Below are positions 23,797-35,101 of a stretch of 64,000 nucleotides of DNA, one piece after another. This DNA comes from Amaurobius ferox (taxonomy: Eukaryota > Arthropoda > Arachnida > Araneae > Amaurobiidae). Made by a program: the position numbers and the translations under genes. Below the pieces are notes generated by a model, which saw only the letters and a list, made by a program, of their open reading frames with translations, was not told the DNA's origin and searched no databases. The stretch covers positions 117,659,653 to 117,723,652 of the forward strand of contig OX578140.1 in assembly GCA_951213105.1 (NCBI GenBank), written 5' to 3'. How positions within the stretch are numbered: position 1 is the first letter of the stretch; every line of letters begins with the position of its first letter.

Positions 23797-24040
23797 CTGT
23801 GGCGGCTCGTATATTCAGGAATGGGTGAAGCAGGTTCAGTTGCGGCATTCCCTCTCTTCCTCGACAACGAACATCATCAAAACACATCGCGATACTGGTA
23901 CAAATGTTATCAAACATAATCTAAAAATCGCCAAACGAGTGTGAAAAATTCGCCAAACAGTAACAATAACAACAACCCATTCAGCCGATAGCTTTGAGTG
24001 AAGCAACGTTTATCCTACTTCACCTGACGAGCCACCACTG
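23797..24040. mobile_element. hAT-type MITE with perfect 8-bp target-site duplication
   Basis: A 244-bp non-coding element. Left end CTGTGGCGGCTCGT and right end (inverse) CAGTGGTGGCTCGT form terminal inverted repeats, flanked by TCTTAGAG at 23789-23796 and 24041-24048. TIR sequence and 8-bp duplication are diagnostic of the hAT superfamily. Confidence 0.85.
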
Positions 24041-24078
24041 TCTTAGAGTAGAAAATAAATATAAAACTTATTAACATA

Positions 24079-25387
24079 TTTTTAACACTTTACAACAAAG
24101 TTGAAAAGTGTTTATGACTTTGTTCATTCTGTCTGTCTGTCTGTCTGTCCTTTAGCACGATAACTGCCGTAAAAATGACTTAATCAAAAATGAAATTTTC
24201 GTATGTTGTTCAGACGGTCTGTAGGACCTATGGGAATATAAATGAATAATATCACCCAATTAGTTTTGGATTGAACCCGGGTTGAAAAAATGAAATGCAT
24301 TGAGCCCTATGGGACCTAATTTTTCTAACATGTTTTAAGCGGATTTAAAATTCATAAATTGCTTCGAAATTTTTAGGTAATATTCAAATTGTTCCATAAA
24401 ATATTTAAAAAAAAATCAGAGAAATATATTCAGTAGTTTTTTAAATAAAAACTAAAATATTAATAACACCTCTTATATGAAGCAATCACGTGACCACGAT
24501 ATGAAAAGATCACGTGACCCACTTCAAAATGATATATGGCATCCAACTTGTCTCAAAATCGTGATTTTTAAAGTTATTTTTATTCATATTGAGTGTTGTA
24601 TCCTTCCTAAAGCCACTTTATTTTTGCTTAAATTCCGTGCATCTACATACTGAAGCAACGCAATTACAATATATTTGAGTTTAAATGCTCATCCAAATTT
24701 GATTATTTCTACAACGAAGCCTATTTTTCACCTATGTAAAATGTAAACAGCAAAATATGTAGAATGAGTTGTATTAGAATTGCTGTATTTCTTTAACACA
24801 AAATCATTTAGTTCATGGAGTCTGCATAGCTGATATGAATGAAATAGTCATTGATTTTACAAAGGGAAGGACGATTTTTTTCGATGAAGTTTTACGCATA
24901 GAGTTTAAATACTTGTAGCTCCATGGTCTTAATTTTTAAATAAAATAAATTATTATAGTATTGTGTGATGAATGACATGAATGGGAAATTATTTATGAAT
25001 GAAATGATGCTTTTATAGGGAGAGCCAGACGTGTTATTTTTTCTATGTCGTCATTTGAATGAATTTCAGTTGTTTTCGATGAAGTTTTCAAATATAATAA
25101 ATTATCGTAGTATTATGATAATTCTAAAATTATTACCGAGGAATGTATCACATTTTAGAGATGTTTAAACCAGGCAATTTATATTTCAATGCCGTCATTT
25201 GAATGATGTTCATTTTTTTTTATGAAGGTTTAAGTTTTCAAATATAATAAATTAATGTAGTATTGTGATAAGTTATAAAATATTACCGAGGAATGTATTG
25301 CATTTTAGACATGTTTAAATAAAATTGCATTGAAGTTGGAAAGTGTTTCATAATCGATGCTTTAAGCATGATTGATCGTTCTTGTTT
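24079..25387 (-). mobile_element. Family A element, copy A3
   Basis: A full-length copy in reverse orientation: terminal palindrome with TTAACACTTTACAAC at 24079-24115, (GTCT)n at 24130-24150, and the GATCAATCATG-type end at about 25375. It is collinear with A1 and diverged from it by scattered point changes. Confidence 0.8.
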
Positions 25388-25934
25388 ATTATTTGTGTTA
25401 AAATTTCTTGTAAATTTTGTTAACAATTTTTGCCGGGACATTTCGTTTTCAGAAATCTGTAATATGCAATGCCGTACCCATGTATTTGTTTTATAGGGGC
25501 AGGTATTTAATAGCTTTAATTATTCATGGTGATTGATATATAATCGTAATGAATAGGTAATTTAATTAATATTTGCATGGATATACATTGTCCCTAGAAA
25601 AATCCTGGACAACTTCGGAATGAAAGATCACGTGAGTGTGTGTGCATGTCCAATCAACGGCTGATTGATTGCAGCACCCTTAGAGGAAAAATTGAGGGAA
25701 CCGAACTCAGCATCAAAGCCAGATAGAATGAAAATGTCAATTACAAATTGTTTAAACAGTATCTGATTAAAGTAGCAATCGACATTGTACTGAAAAACAT
25801 TTTGCAACCTTTGCTAATTTTTTTCAACTACTTTACCGATAATTTCGGCAAACTATCAGAAATGCCACAATTATAAAATCCCAACTTAATTTCTGAAGTA
25901 TTCAGTTAATTATCGTCTGCCGAAGCGTTATTCT

Positions 25935-25979
<45 letters not shown>

Positions 25980-26065
25980 TGCACGTGACTTTGGTCACCA
26001 TCAATAATAAATTGTATTAAAACGTAAAATGCAGCTTAAAGACTAGGTCTGAAAGTCAATCCAGA
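25388..26065. other. Intron spacer with a (TG/TA)n microsatellite
   Basis: Unrecognised AT-rich sequence; a TG then TA dinucleotide run lies at about 25936-25972. Confidence 0.5.
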
Positions 26066-26206
26066 AGGTGATGAGTTAGGGGAAGGATAGTAAGTTTCCT
26101 GTGGTTGCCATCCCCATGTGGTTCCAGTCTAAATTGGTTGGTTCTGTTTCGTCCGTTCAAAAAAATTACCTTACACCTTCAGGTAGGTCGGACCAAGGTT
26201 CTTTAA
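26066..26206 (+). mobile_element. Degenerate SINE fragment
   Basis: The 3' half of the tRNA-derived SINE body (GGGGAAGGA, CTGTGG, GTTCCAGTCTAAATTGG, TTACCTTACACCTT, AGGTAGGTCGGAC) with many substitutions. It is the most diverged SINE in the window, hence probably among the oldest. Confidence 0.7.
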
Positions 26207-26990
26207 TATAAGGTTGGGCTATGAGCCCGGCAACCAATCAAAAAGTTGTCAGCCTGACGCCGACGAAAGTAGCATTTCGTCATTCCTGCCTCCATGAACC
26301 AGGAGAGTTGTTGCCAAAACACAGATTTTCCCATAATTACAATTACAAATCGTTTGTTAATTTTGAAGTGGCAATATCCAGATATAAACAACCTGCGTAT
26401 AGAGATTTAATTGTGCTGTGCACACCTTCCTCAATGACATCTTAAGAGCTTCTCGGTCTCTTCAGGTACCCCGAGAACAAAATGTGCGCGTTTGCTATTC
26501 CCGTCACATCATAGGCTCGGTCATGCACGAGAAGACCCCCCTCCTCCCCCCAACTCCTGGGTTGAACTAGGTCTGGGTAGGGAAAAAAATAAGCAATATG
26601 TCGAGTTTTACTAAAGCCGTTGCCGCGAAAAACAGCATGCCTTAAAATTGTATACCGCACTTCACTGTACAGCACTTATCCCCAGAAGTGCAGCGAAGGG
26701 GGAGGGGACCTGTCCCTCATGGACCTAATTTATTTATTAAAATGTAGTTTTTCTTGTGTATTATTAAAATTTTCCTGCGCATTCAGTTCGTGGTCCCCCA
26801 TCCCCCGTCCTGAGCTGAATTCTGGCCGCGCTCTGTCTCAACTATCTCCTTATTTCAATTATTATTATAAAGCGTCATTTTTATAATTACATCCTTTTGA
26901 CACCAAGAGCATTTTTTATCACTTGTTATTTTGTGTACATACGTATATTTCATATCTGGCAAGACATTACGTTGTGACAATTTATTTCAG

Positions 26991-27145
26991 GGACTATGTA
27001 TTCACCAAATCACGTGAAACATACGGCATGAACAACAGCCACACTTTTCCCAAGGAAGAGAGATGGGCAGGAAGACCCACATCTCGTGTTTCTGGTGCTT
27101 ACCAAGAAATGGTGAACCGTGGAGCGGAAATGGGATTCCATGCAG
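26991..27145 (+). CDS. DMGDH: DMGDH exon e
   Basis: G completes the split arginine, then [51 protein letters not shown] and the first base of a glycine codon. The acceptor is TTTATTTCAG and the donor GTACGG. This segment links the oxidoreductase half to the folate-binding half; FPKEER(F/W)AGRPT-RVSG is a clear DMGDH signature. Confidence 0.95.
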
Positions 27146-28060
27146 GTACGGTCAACTGGAAATTGTGTTAAACATGTAAATTACGAATACATTCTAAATG
27201 GATTGAAATTTTCTTACATCAACTGATTACTTTAGTTGCAGGCTAGTAATGCAAAATAGCCGGAAACTTTAATGGTTATGTATCAAATGCAGCCTAAAAA
27301 TGCGTACTGTCAGACTTGACAGCAGAGGTGCGCAAACTGTGGCACAGATGTGAGTAAGAGAAGGAGGCTAAAACGCTCAAGAGCGGTGCAAAATTTTCCT
27401 CAGAAGATAAAAATAAGCTGCATCACTTCTAATAAACTGTTTTTCATATGTGTACAGTGCAATTGAAGTCACAGTGTATGCATTGGAAGAGACTTTGGGC
27501 TACATCACGGATTTTTGGCTACAGTACGACATCATGACCTTTTGGCTACAGTATTTAGAAGTTGATTCACTATATGCCAGAACTTTGCACTCTTAGTCCA
27601 GATCTTTGCAATCTGACTTTTTCAACGAATCAAGGACTTACTTTGCTTTTTCATAGCACATGATACCATTATACAAGCTTATTATTTCAATTTGCACACG
27701 CAAATGTAAAAAAATGCATGTAACATTGTGTTGGTTGACTTTTGAATAATTTATTATATTTCCTCTTAATGACGCGTTTTACACTTTGGGAAGATATTTA
27801 TTGCAATTAGGTATATCAGGTGCAATTTTTTTTGGCGATATACCATATCCCATCTAACAAACGCAATCCGAACATTTCTGCAACCCACAAATGCAATACA
27901 AAGCACATTTTTTTACAAAATTCACAAGTATGTGTGTGTTTGCTTGTTTGTTTGTTTTTTTTGTCCACCACTGTATATGTGTATTATTTTATTTTAATTA
28001 AGTAACAATTGCCTTGAGAAAAAATTGATATTGAGTAGTTTAACTATTACACTTCTTCTT
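27146..28060. other. Intron e-f spacer, possible hAT end
   Basis: CAGAGGTGCGCAAACTGTGG at 27323 resembles a hAT terminal repeat, but I found no matching inverse end or target duplication. The rest is AT-rich and not recognised. Confidence 0.3.
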
Positions 28061-28338
28061 CGACCCAGACTATCCGATCTACCCGAACATGTAAGGTAAT
28101 TTTTCTCACAACCCGAAAGTACCACCCATTTTAGACCGGAACCCAGTGGGGGCGGCATCCACAGGGACCGTGTCTCCTTTCTTCTATACCGTCAACCTCT
28201 CGGAAGGACTTATAGACCCACATATTTAACATACCCGCACCTCGCGTGAACACGGGGACCGTTTGGGCAGAAATGGGAATCGAACTCGAGTCGTCCGAGC
28301 GCAATCCCCGGGCACTAACCACTGAGCTGCCCAACCCC
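28061..28338 (-). mobile_element. Diverged tRNA-derived SINE
   Basis: Reverse orientation: the minus strand shows a GGTTGGGCAGCTCAGTGGTT head, a B-box-like TTCGATTCCC, CCTTCCGAGAGG and CACTGGGTTCCGG, with a degraded tail near 28061. Full length but about 15-20% different from the cluster copies by eye. Confidence 0.75.
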
Positions 28339-28368
28339 ATTATTAACACATGCAACAGATAATCTATG

Positions 28369-28870
28369 TCTTACATAATAAAAGAAGATGTCTGTGTGTG
28401 TGTCGTCTGTAGCGGGAAATCTACTCATCGTACGGCCATGGAATTTGGCATACCGATAGCTCAGGACTCGGGACGATGCCTCTCGGTGAAATTTTTTTTT
28501 TATTTGAATTAATTTTTTAGGTATTTTATGTTTTAGCACAATTTTGAGCAATTTTCATACAAATCGGTTCATTAGCGACCGAAATTACAGCGTTTCCATT
28601 TTGACACCAGTTGAAGTATCGGTGAACATTCTTTCCAACTATATTTGCATTGAGTCCGAAGGGCAATTCATTCATATTTATTTTTTAATGTATCGAATTT
28701 TGAATTTTTGAGTTATCTGATACTTATTTTGCCGCGTCCAAAACGTATGATTAGCACAGGTCTTTAATTTGGCAAAAGGTTATTTATCTAAGGTCTGCGC
28801 ATTCTAACCGAAAAAAAATCTTTTGAATTAATACATTATTTTATTTTCTGTGATTTTTTTTTAAAATTCC
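28369..28870 (+). mobile_element. Helitron-like 5' end
   Basis: It begins TCTTACATAATAAAAG and runs into a TCTGTGTGTGTGTCGTCTG stretch, as does the copy at 39567 and, more distantly, those inside 57190-57350 and 59490-59651. A TC start followed by AT-rich then GT-rich sequence is usual for Helitron 5' ends. No 3' end was assigned; the right limit is approximate. Confidence 0.45.
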
Positions 28871-28929
28871 GGAATGTTTGTTGAAATTCATTGGATAGAA
28901 AGTTGAAATTTATACGTATAGATCGACAC

Positions 28930-29020
28930 ACATATCTTGTTGATGTTGAAGACCCAGACCGTCCGGCTCGTCCTAAGACTTGAGCAGCAGTTTGGACGGC
29001 CGGAACACAACATATCTTGT
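28930..29020 (-). mobile_element. 69-bp SINE 3' fragment with 11-bp target duplication
   Basis: The insert 28941-29009 is the extreme 3' end of a SINE variant (minus strand CCGGCCGTCCAAACTG then GACGGTCTGGGTCT), bounded by ACATATCTTGT at 28930-28940 and 29010-29020. It was evidently inserted as a short 5'-truncated copy. Confidence 0.8.
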
Positions 29021-29180
29021 GTAATTGCTCAATGTTCAATTGTGTAATTGCTCAATGCTCAATTGTCTAATTGCTCAATGCTCAATTGTGTAATTGCTCA
29101 ATGCTCAATTGTGCAATTGCTTGACTTGTGTAATTGTTCAATGCTCAATTGCGCAATTGCTTGACTTGTGTAATTGCTCA
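29017..29180. repeat. Minisatellite of TGTGTAATTGCTCAATGCTCAATTG-type units (about 25 bp)
   Basis: Six to seven imperfect units built from TAATTGCTCAATG and CTCAATTG, with two variants containing GCTTGACTTG. Confidence 0.85.
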
Positions 29181-29248
29181 AACAATTCCCCAAACCCGAA
29201 GTTTATTCTTAATGGGTTGGGTGAGACAATTTTATTACCTATGACCAA

Positions 29249-29415
29249 AAAAAAAAAAAAAAAAAAAATCTGAATGTATTTTGTATCACATTTGGTCTGA
29301 TAAATTTTAACTTTACTGTGGCGCTATAACTAAAACACTCGAAAACTGATTGGTGAAAATACTTCCAGATGAGATATAGGTTTGAAATTTAGTGAAGATA
29401 GGGGGGGGGGGGGGG
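29249..29415. repeat. Poly-A tract and 14-15 bp poly-G tract
   Basis: About 20 A residues near 29249-29268 and an uninterrupted G run near 29401-29415, in the intron just before exon f. Confidence 0.85.
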
Positions 29416-29564
29416 TAAATTAGAGAGGTTATATAAAAGTTTAAAAGAAGGTTTTCAAGAAAATTTTACAATGTTGTGAAATAAAATTCCTTAAATTAAA
29501 TGAAAGTTGTTTGAAGACTCACTCTCCAGATATTTTAATAAGGATGAAATATATACTGTTTCAG

Positions 29565-29782
29565 GTTGGGAACAGCCGGCTTGGTTCGCTCAGGAAGGAG
29601 ATATAAAAGGCTACAAGCCAAGCTTTCATCGTACCAACTGGTTTCATGCAGTCGGAAGAGAATGCGACTTGGTGATGAACAAGGTTGGAATTATAGATCT
29701 GACCCCTTTTGCTAAAATAGACGTCAGGGGGAAGCAAGCTGCAGAATTTCTCGACAAGATGTTAGCGAACAAACTTCCAAAA
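29565..29782 (+). CDS. DMGDH: DMGDH exon f (start of the folate-binding half)
   Basis: It starts in the split glycine and reads GWEQPAWFAQEGDIKGYKPS, FHRTNWFHAVGRECDLVMN, KVGIIDLTPFAKIDVRGKQA, AEFLDKMLANKLPK, ending in phase 0 at GTGAGT. The (I/V)-DL(S/T)PF-K--(I/V)-G strand-turn is the first conserved element of the GcvT-like tetrahydrofolate domain shared with the glycine-cleavage T protein. Acceptor TTTCAG. Confidence 0.95.
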
Positions 29783-30830
29783 GTGAGTTGAATATTGCTT
29801 TATGAAAATATTTTATGAAGTTTTACCCATGAACAGAGCCAAAATAAGGCAGGGGCCCACGGGACATGGTCCCTGAGTCCCGTTACAAATAGGCCCCTAA
29901 AAGCCATCTTAAGTATAAAAGAGCAAACTAAACATATGTTTATTTATTTTTATAAAAAAAAAAGTTGCACTTTGATCGGTAACTTCTGTTTATAAATGTG
30001 CAATTTGAATAACATTTAACAGTGATAATTTCAGAATTTATACATATTACCAATTTATATACATTTGGTAACAAAAATTTTAAAAGTGTCATTTTCACTC
30101 ATTAAAATACACAGTTAGCATAAAATGAAAAATCCTGATAATTCTTCTATTTTAAAGTTTTATTTCAGTTGGGAGGATTGAAGCGTCGCAAATTCTCAGT
30201 TTTCCACTATGAATATGGGGCCCCAAGGCTTTCTTGGGCCCCGGGAAAGCTTAGTCAATCTTTGCCTATAAAGGAACTCAAACCCTCGACATCTGAATCT
30301 CGAGACTAACGATCTACTTACTAATGGAGCTACCAGAATTTGGAAAACCTCACATTCTCCTGCCCTCATTTGTGGCCGAGAATTATTGCATTACTTAAAG
30401 CATGTTTTTCCTTAACTCATCGTCAATCTTTTTCAATTCATCGTTTTTGTTTTTTATCCTCACAATTATTATTACGGACATCTCTGGGTAACAAACTTAC
30501 TCATGCGCCAATAAGAATCCCACCTGTAGAAGGACTCAAATCTTCGACCATTAGCTCTCGAGACCAACGCGTAACATTAATAATAATTAGATAGGGAGAA
30601 ATCAAATGAAATACATTTGCTGTATGAGAGACAAAGTTTTATTTTAGCAGTATCTTAAAATAACAAGGAATTCATGAAGGAAGAAGCCTTCATGTGGCGG
30701 CAAATCTTGTGCACATTTCATTTTTGACGAAACTATTAAGCATTTGAATTCTCCTTTGCATACATATTTCATAGAGTCATAGGAATTTTCGGTAAAAACC
30801 GGAAGTGATATCTCCAAAACCTGAAATAGA
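29783..30830. other. Intron f-g, with tRNA-like remnants on the minus strand
   Basis: The minus strand at 30262-30330 reads GGTAGCTCCATTAGTAAG then GAGGGTTTGAGTTCC, an A box/B box pair of a tRNA-derived head unlike the main SINE. A weaker copy is at about 30520-30570. Around 29840-30240 GGGGCCC-rich ends may be a decayed MITE. No gene. Confidence 0.35.
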
Positions 30831-31670
30831 AATCCATAGTGAACCCCCTATAGAATTCGATGCTGAATTCGTATTAATCATCATCTAAGCTTTGTATACA
30901 ACCAATCTTGAGAAATAGATGTTTAAAAAAAACAAGAAGTCAAAATCTTTTGTGACCCACCCAACCTCTTCCAGAATTTAATGCGGAACATATCAGTCAT
31001 CCTATCTATAGACAAACTTGAAAACTAAATTTTTTCAAGTAATTTTTTTTAACAGGAAATGGAAAAGAACCGTAAGTAGAATTATTTCGTACCGCTCTCC
31101 CCCTTCCTCCAGAATTTGATGCTGAATCCATATCAGTCATTATTTAAGCTATATCTGTCACAGGTTCAGAGAAATAGATGTTTCCAGGAAAACGTAAATT
31201 TTTTAATCGAAAGTGACATCTCCAGAAACGGAAGTAGAAATTCTTAGTGAGTCTCTTAAACCACTCCTGAATTTGATGTTGAGTCACTGGCTAAGCTCTA
31301 TCTCTTGCCAATCCTGAGAAACAAATGTTTCGAGTAAAATTTTTGAACAGGAAGTGGAAAAGAAACGAAACCGGAAGTGAAAATCCTTAGTAAAAAACCC
31401 TGTCTCCTCTGAAATTTAGGGCTGGATCCATATGAATTATCATCTAAGCTCCATCTATAGCAAATTTTGAGATATAGGCGTTTCAAGTAAAATTAAAATT
31501 TTGGAACCAAACACGAAAAACGAAATGTGAAAATCTTTAGTGGACCCGTCCCCCTGCCCCCTCCATAATTTTGTGCTAAATGCAAATCAGCCATCATCTA
31601 CGTCCTATTTATAGCAGATCCTGAGAAATAGATGTTTCAAGGGGAGGGGGGGGGGGGGAGAGATTGCAAA
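30830..31670. repeat. Degenerate tandem repeat, family D block 1 (about 150-bp units)
   Basis: About six units recur with the words GATGCTGAAT, CATATCAGTCAT, TAAGCTCTATCTAT, GAGAAATAGATGTTTC and GGAAGTGGAAA, at about 30860, 30970, 31110, 31266, 31408 and 31563. Substantial divergence between units implies age. A second block is at 52480-53260. Confidence 0.7.
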
Positions 31671-31993
31671 AAAAAAACCAATATAACATAGTTCAAAATA
31701 AAAATTGTAGTTTAGCAGCATACAATGTTATTTTCCTCAAATTAACTTTTTAGATGGAAAACGTAAGCTAAATCAAATTTGAAGATTGTATAAGATGTGA
31801 AATTGTATAAAAAAAAAGGAACAAACTGACAAATATACTTTTTATGTTACGTAATGTAATCTGTCAATTTTTTTTAATTTTTTCTTATATTTCTTTAAAA
31901 TTTGTTCTGTCAAATTTAATTGCATCTTTTTTATTCTAAATAAAATGTATATTTAAAATTTAATGTGAATCATCTATTTAACTTTGGTTCTAG

Positions 31994-32124
31994 ATCTCCA
32001 AAACAAACATATCCCATATGCTAACACCAAGTGGAAAGGTTTATGCAGAATTGACCGTGACTCGAATGGCAGACGATCATTTCTTCATCATCACAGGTTC
32101 AGGCTCTGAAATTCATGATCTCAG
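31994..32124 (+). CDS. DMGDH: DMGDH exon g
   Basis: It begins in phase 0 after TTCTAG and reads [43 protein letters not shown] plus AG of a split arginine, with donor GTAAAG. The MLTP-G-VYAELTV and ITGSGSE-HDLR segments are core strands of the folate-binding domain. Confidence 0.95.
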
Positions 32125-32449
32125 GTAAAGTTTTATGGAATAAAAATCATATTTAATCGCTGCCTAGTGTTAGTAATTTAAATATGAGCTTCTTGTGCCA
32201 TGCGCCACAAGGGACATCTGTAAAAAATATGTTATTAGCTGTACCTAAGCCCATATTGCAACATTAGTTATGTTTATAATGGCAACATTTACATCCGTCG
32301 TTTCTTAAGAATATAAACGACGGATGTAAAATAACATACCTACCACCTGCTTGCTCGTTCATAAAAATCCTGAACACATGGGGACGCATCCTTCCTAGTG
32401 AAAACATTACAGTCCTAATTTACATTAAAGTTAAATTGTAATTGGGTTA

Positions 32450-33800
32450 GTTAAAATAAAAGTTACGCCCAGGGAGTTGACTAAAAAAATAAGCATATTC
32501 TGATGATACATACAGATGATTCAGAGACTATAGCCACCAGTAAAACCAAAATCGGTGGATTAGGAGGCGAGATGGAAAATAGAAGGGGGGGGGGGGGACT
32601 AACCAAAGTAAGAGTAATGCTCAGGGATTTGGCACATTAAAGATGCATATCCAGATAACATGTACAACTAGACATGTACCAGGTGCAGAGACTATAGCCA
32701 CCAGCCGAACCAAAATCGCTCAATTAGGAGCAGATATGTAAAATTGTGGGGGCTAGTTAAACTAAAAGTTACACACAGGGGTTGACACAAAAATATGTAT
32801 ATCCAAGTGAAATGTACAAATGTTGCTGAGACTATAGTCACCACCAGAGTCAAAATCGCTCAAATAGGAACTGAGATGTAAAATTTTGGGGACTAGTTAA
32901 ACTAAAAGTTACGCCCAGGGAGTTGACACAAAAAACGCATGTTTATTATATCCATCAAATATGTGTATCAAACTGAAGCGTACGGATGGTGCAGCTACAA
33001 CCATCAGCATAAGCAAAATCGCTCAATTAGGAGTTGAGATGGGAAATTTGGGGAGGGGGCTAAATGAAGTAAAAGTTAAACTCAGACGGCCGTGCCGTGC
33101 TGAAAACACCGGTTCTCGTTAGATCACCGAAGTTAAGCAGCATCGGGCGCGGTTAGTACTTGAGTGGGTGACCACCTGGGAACACCGTGTGCTGTCGACA
33201 CTTTTCGGGCGCGGTAGCTCGGTGGTTTGCGCGCTGGATTTGCACGCTGCCACAACTGCCGCCGTGTTCATACGGAGTACGATCACGTTAAACATGTGGG
33301 TCCGTAAGTCCTTCCGAGAGGTTGGTGGTAGGGGAAGGAGGATACGGTCCCTGTGAATGCCTCCCCCACTAGGTTCCGGTCTAAATTGGGTGGCACTTCC
33401 CGGCCGTCCAAACAGTTACCTTACACCTTTCTGGTAGATCGGACGGTCTGGGTTTCAACAACAACAACAAAGATGGATGCATAACCAGATGACATGTACA
33501 AATGGTGCAGAAACTGTAGCCACTAACAAAACTAAATTCGCTCAATTAGGAAAAATGTTTGCTAAAAATGTAAAATTATGGGGCTAGTTAAACTAAAAGT
33601 TACGCCCAGGGGGCTGGCATAAAATATGTATATTCAGATGACACGTACAGAGGGTGCAGAGACTATAACCATCGTTAAAATCAAAATCGCTGAATTAGAA
33701 GCCGAGATAAGAAATTTGGGGGGCTACCTCAAGTAAAATTTACTCTCAATGGATATCTGAGCAATATAGTTGCCAGCCGGGGTCAAAATTTCGAGGGAAA
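32450..33800. repeat. Degenerate tandem repeat, family E block 1 (about 140-165-bp units), split by a SINE
   Basis: Units start with AAAAGTTACGCCCAGGG-type words near 32460, 32611, 32765, 32908, 33073, 33597 and 33738, and share GGTGCAGAGACTATAGCCACC, AAAATCGCTCAATTAGGAG and GAGATG. A 5S-headed SINE inserted at about 33085 interrupts the fifth unit. A second block is at 59655-60100. Confidence 0.75.
33086..33469 (+). mobile_element. Second 5S rRNA-headed chimeric SINE
   Basis: The 5S-like part (33086-33200) lacks the first few bases (starts ACGGCCGTGCC) but keeps GATCACCGAAGTTAAGCAGC, GGGCGCGGTTAGTACTTG and CTGGGAACACC. It is followed by the same tRNA-like body with the B-box segment deleted, CCTTCCGAGAGG, CCGGTCTAAATTGGG and a (CAA)n tail. 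Head and body join at the same point as in the copy at 21866, showing a real family rather than a chance junction. No target-site duplication was identified here. Confidence 0.88.
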
Positions 33801-34042
33801 CGACGCAGATAAAAGGATCACGATGAAAATTTAATGTTAAAGTTTTCCAACAAATATTTAAAATTTCTTTAATTTTTGGGTATTTTTTAATGTTAATTAG
33901 CTGAAAAAGTAAGGCAGCTGAGTAGGTTCAGTAACTCCTCAAACTAAATATCCGAAACAACATATTTCTGAAAGTGTCACTAAAAATAGCCTATCAATCA
34001 CGGTATGCCAAAAATAGGAAACTCGAGACTACACATTTTTCG

Positions 34043-34708
34043 CACATTTTTCGCCGAAATTCTGCTCAAACAGTTGCGAAATATTTTCTGAAAAATAAAA
34101 TGCAATGCTCAGATTATATTAAAACTAAATTTAATACCCAATAAAACATAGAATATATTTTTTATTTTAATCCAAAATAATTTTGGTGCTGCCGTCTGTT
34201 GTCGTAATTTAATTCATACCGACTATTTTTATTTTTTAATGAACATTTTTAAATGTCTATTCCTTCTAATACGCTATTAAATATAACAGATCATATATAA
34301 TAATGCCACAAACACGGAAACGTAATTGAACTTGGACTTGAAGACAAAGGAACTTGAAGACAAAACTACAGTTCTCAGTGATGTACATTCAGATTCCCTT
34401 ATCAAATTTATAGAATGAGAAATTGCCCTTCCGTAATTGTGGCATTATTATATATGATCTGTTGTTGTATTTAATACTGTATTAGAAGGAATAGATATTT
34501 AAAAATGTCTATTAAAAAATATAAATAATCGGTATGAATTAAATTACGACAACAGATGGCAGCACCAAAAATATTTTGGATTAAAATAAAAAATACATTT
34601 TATGTTTTATTCGGTATTAAATTTAGTTTTAATATAATCTAAGCATTACATATTATCTTTCAGAAAATATTTCACAACTGTTTGAGCAGAATTTCGGCGA
34701 AAAATGTG
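34043..34708. repeat. Long inverted repeat: 277- and 280-bp arms, 109-bp loop
   Basis: The left arm 34043-34319 (from CACATTTTTCGCCGAAATTC) is found inverted at 34429-34708 with only scattered differences. It lies in the DMGDH intron between exons g and h, so the pre-mRNA could fold into a ~280-bp hairpin. The ends do not show a clear target duplication, and the loop has no open frame. It may be a foldback MITE. Confidence 0.85.
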
Positions 34709-35101
34709 TGCCGCGAAAGTTAACAAAGCGCGGATAGGGCAGCAGATTTACTGACGCTCACCCTTAAAGGATTAATTTGAAGTCAAACATATTGGAATTC
34801 GTCACCCGCAGATCAGTCAGAGCACAGAACGGCCCCAAATCAGAAATTACCCCCTTCCCAAAAAACAAAATCACACTACATCAGAAATGACGAAATGCGA
34901 AACTACTTCAATAAGTAAGACAGCTGGGTGGGTCAAGTGATCCCTCAAACTGAGTGTCCTAAACAACGCATTTTATTCACGATGGCCCGAAACCCCTAAA
35001 ATATCACAAAGTGTCAATGAGAGAGATTTCGAGAGGGAAAAACTGAGGTTTGGCAAGACGAAAGGGACTTTAACAAAAGAGATATTTTATTTTTAAATAT
35101 A

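Noticed and set aside
24421..25387. Family A copies as LTRs or a coding transposon
   Set aside because: Their two ends differ, are not direct repeats, and no transposase or polymerase frame exists in any of the seven copies.
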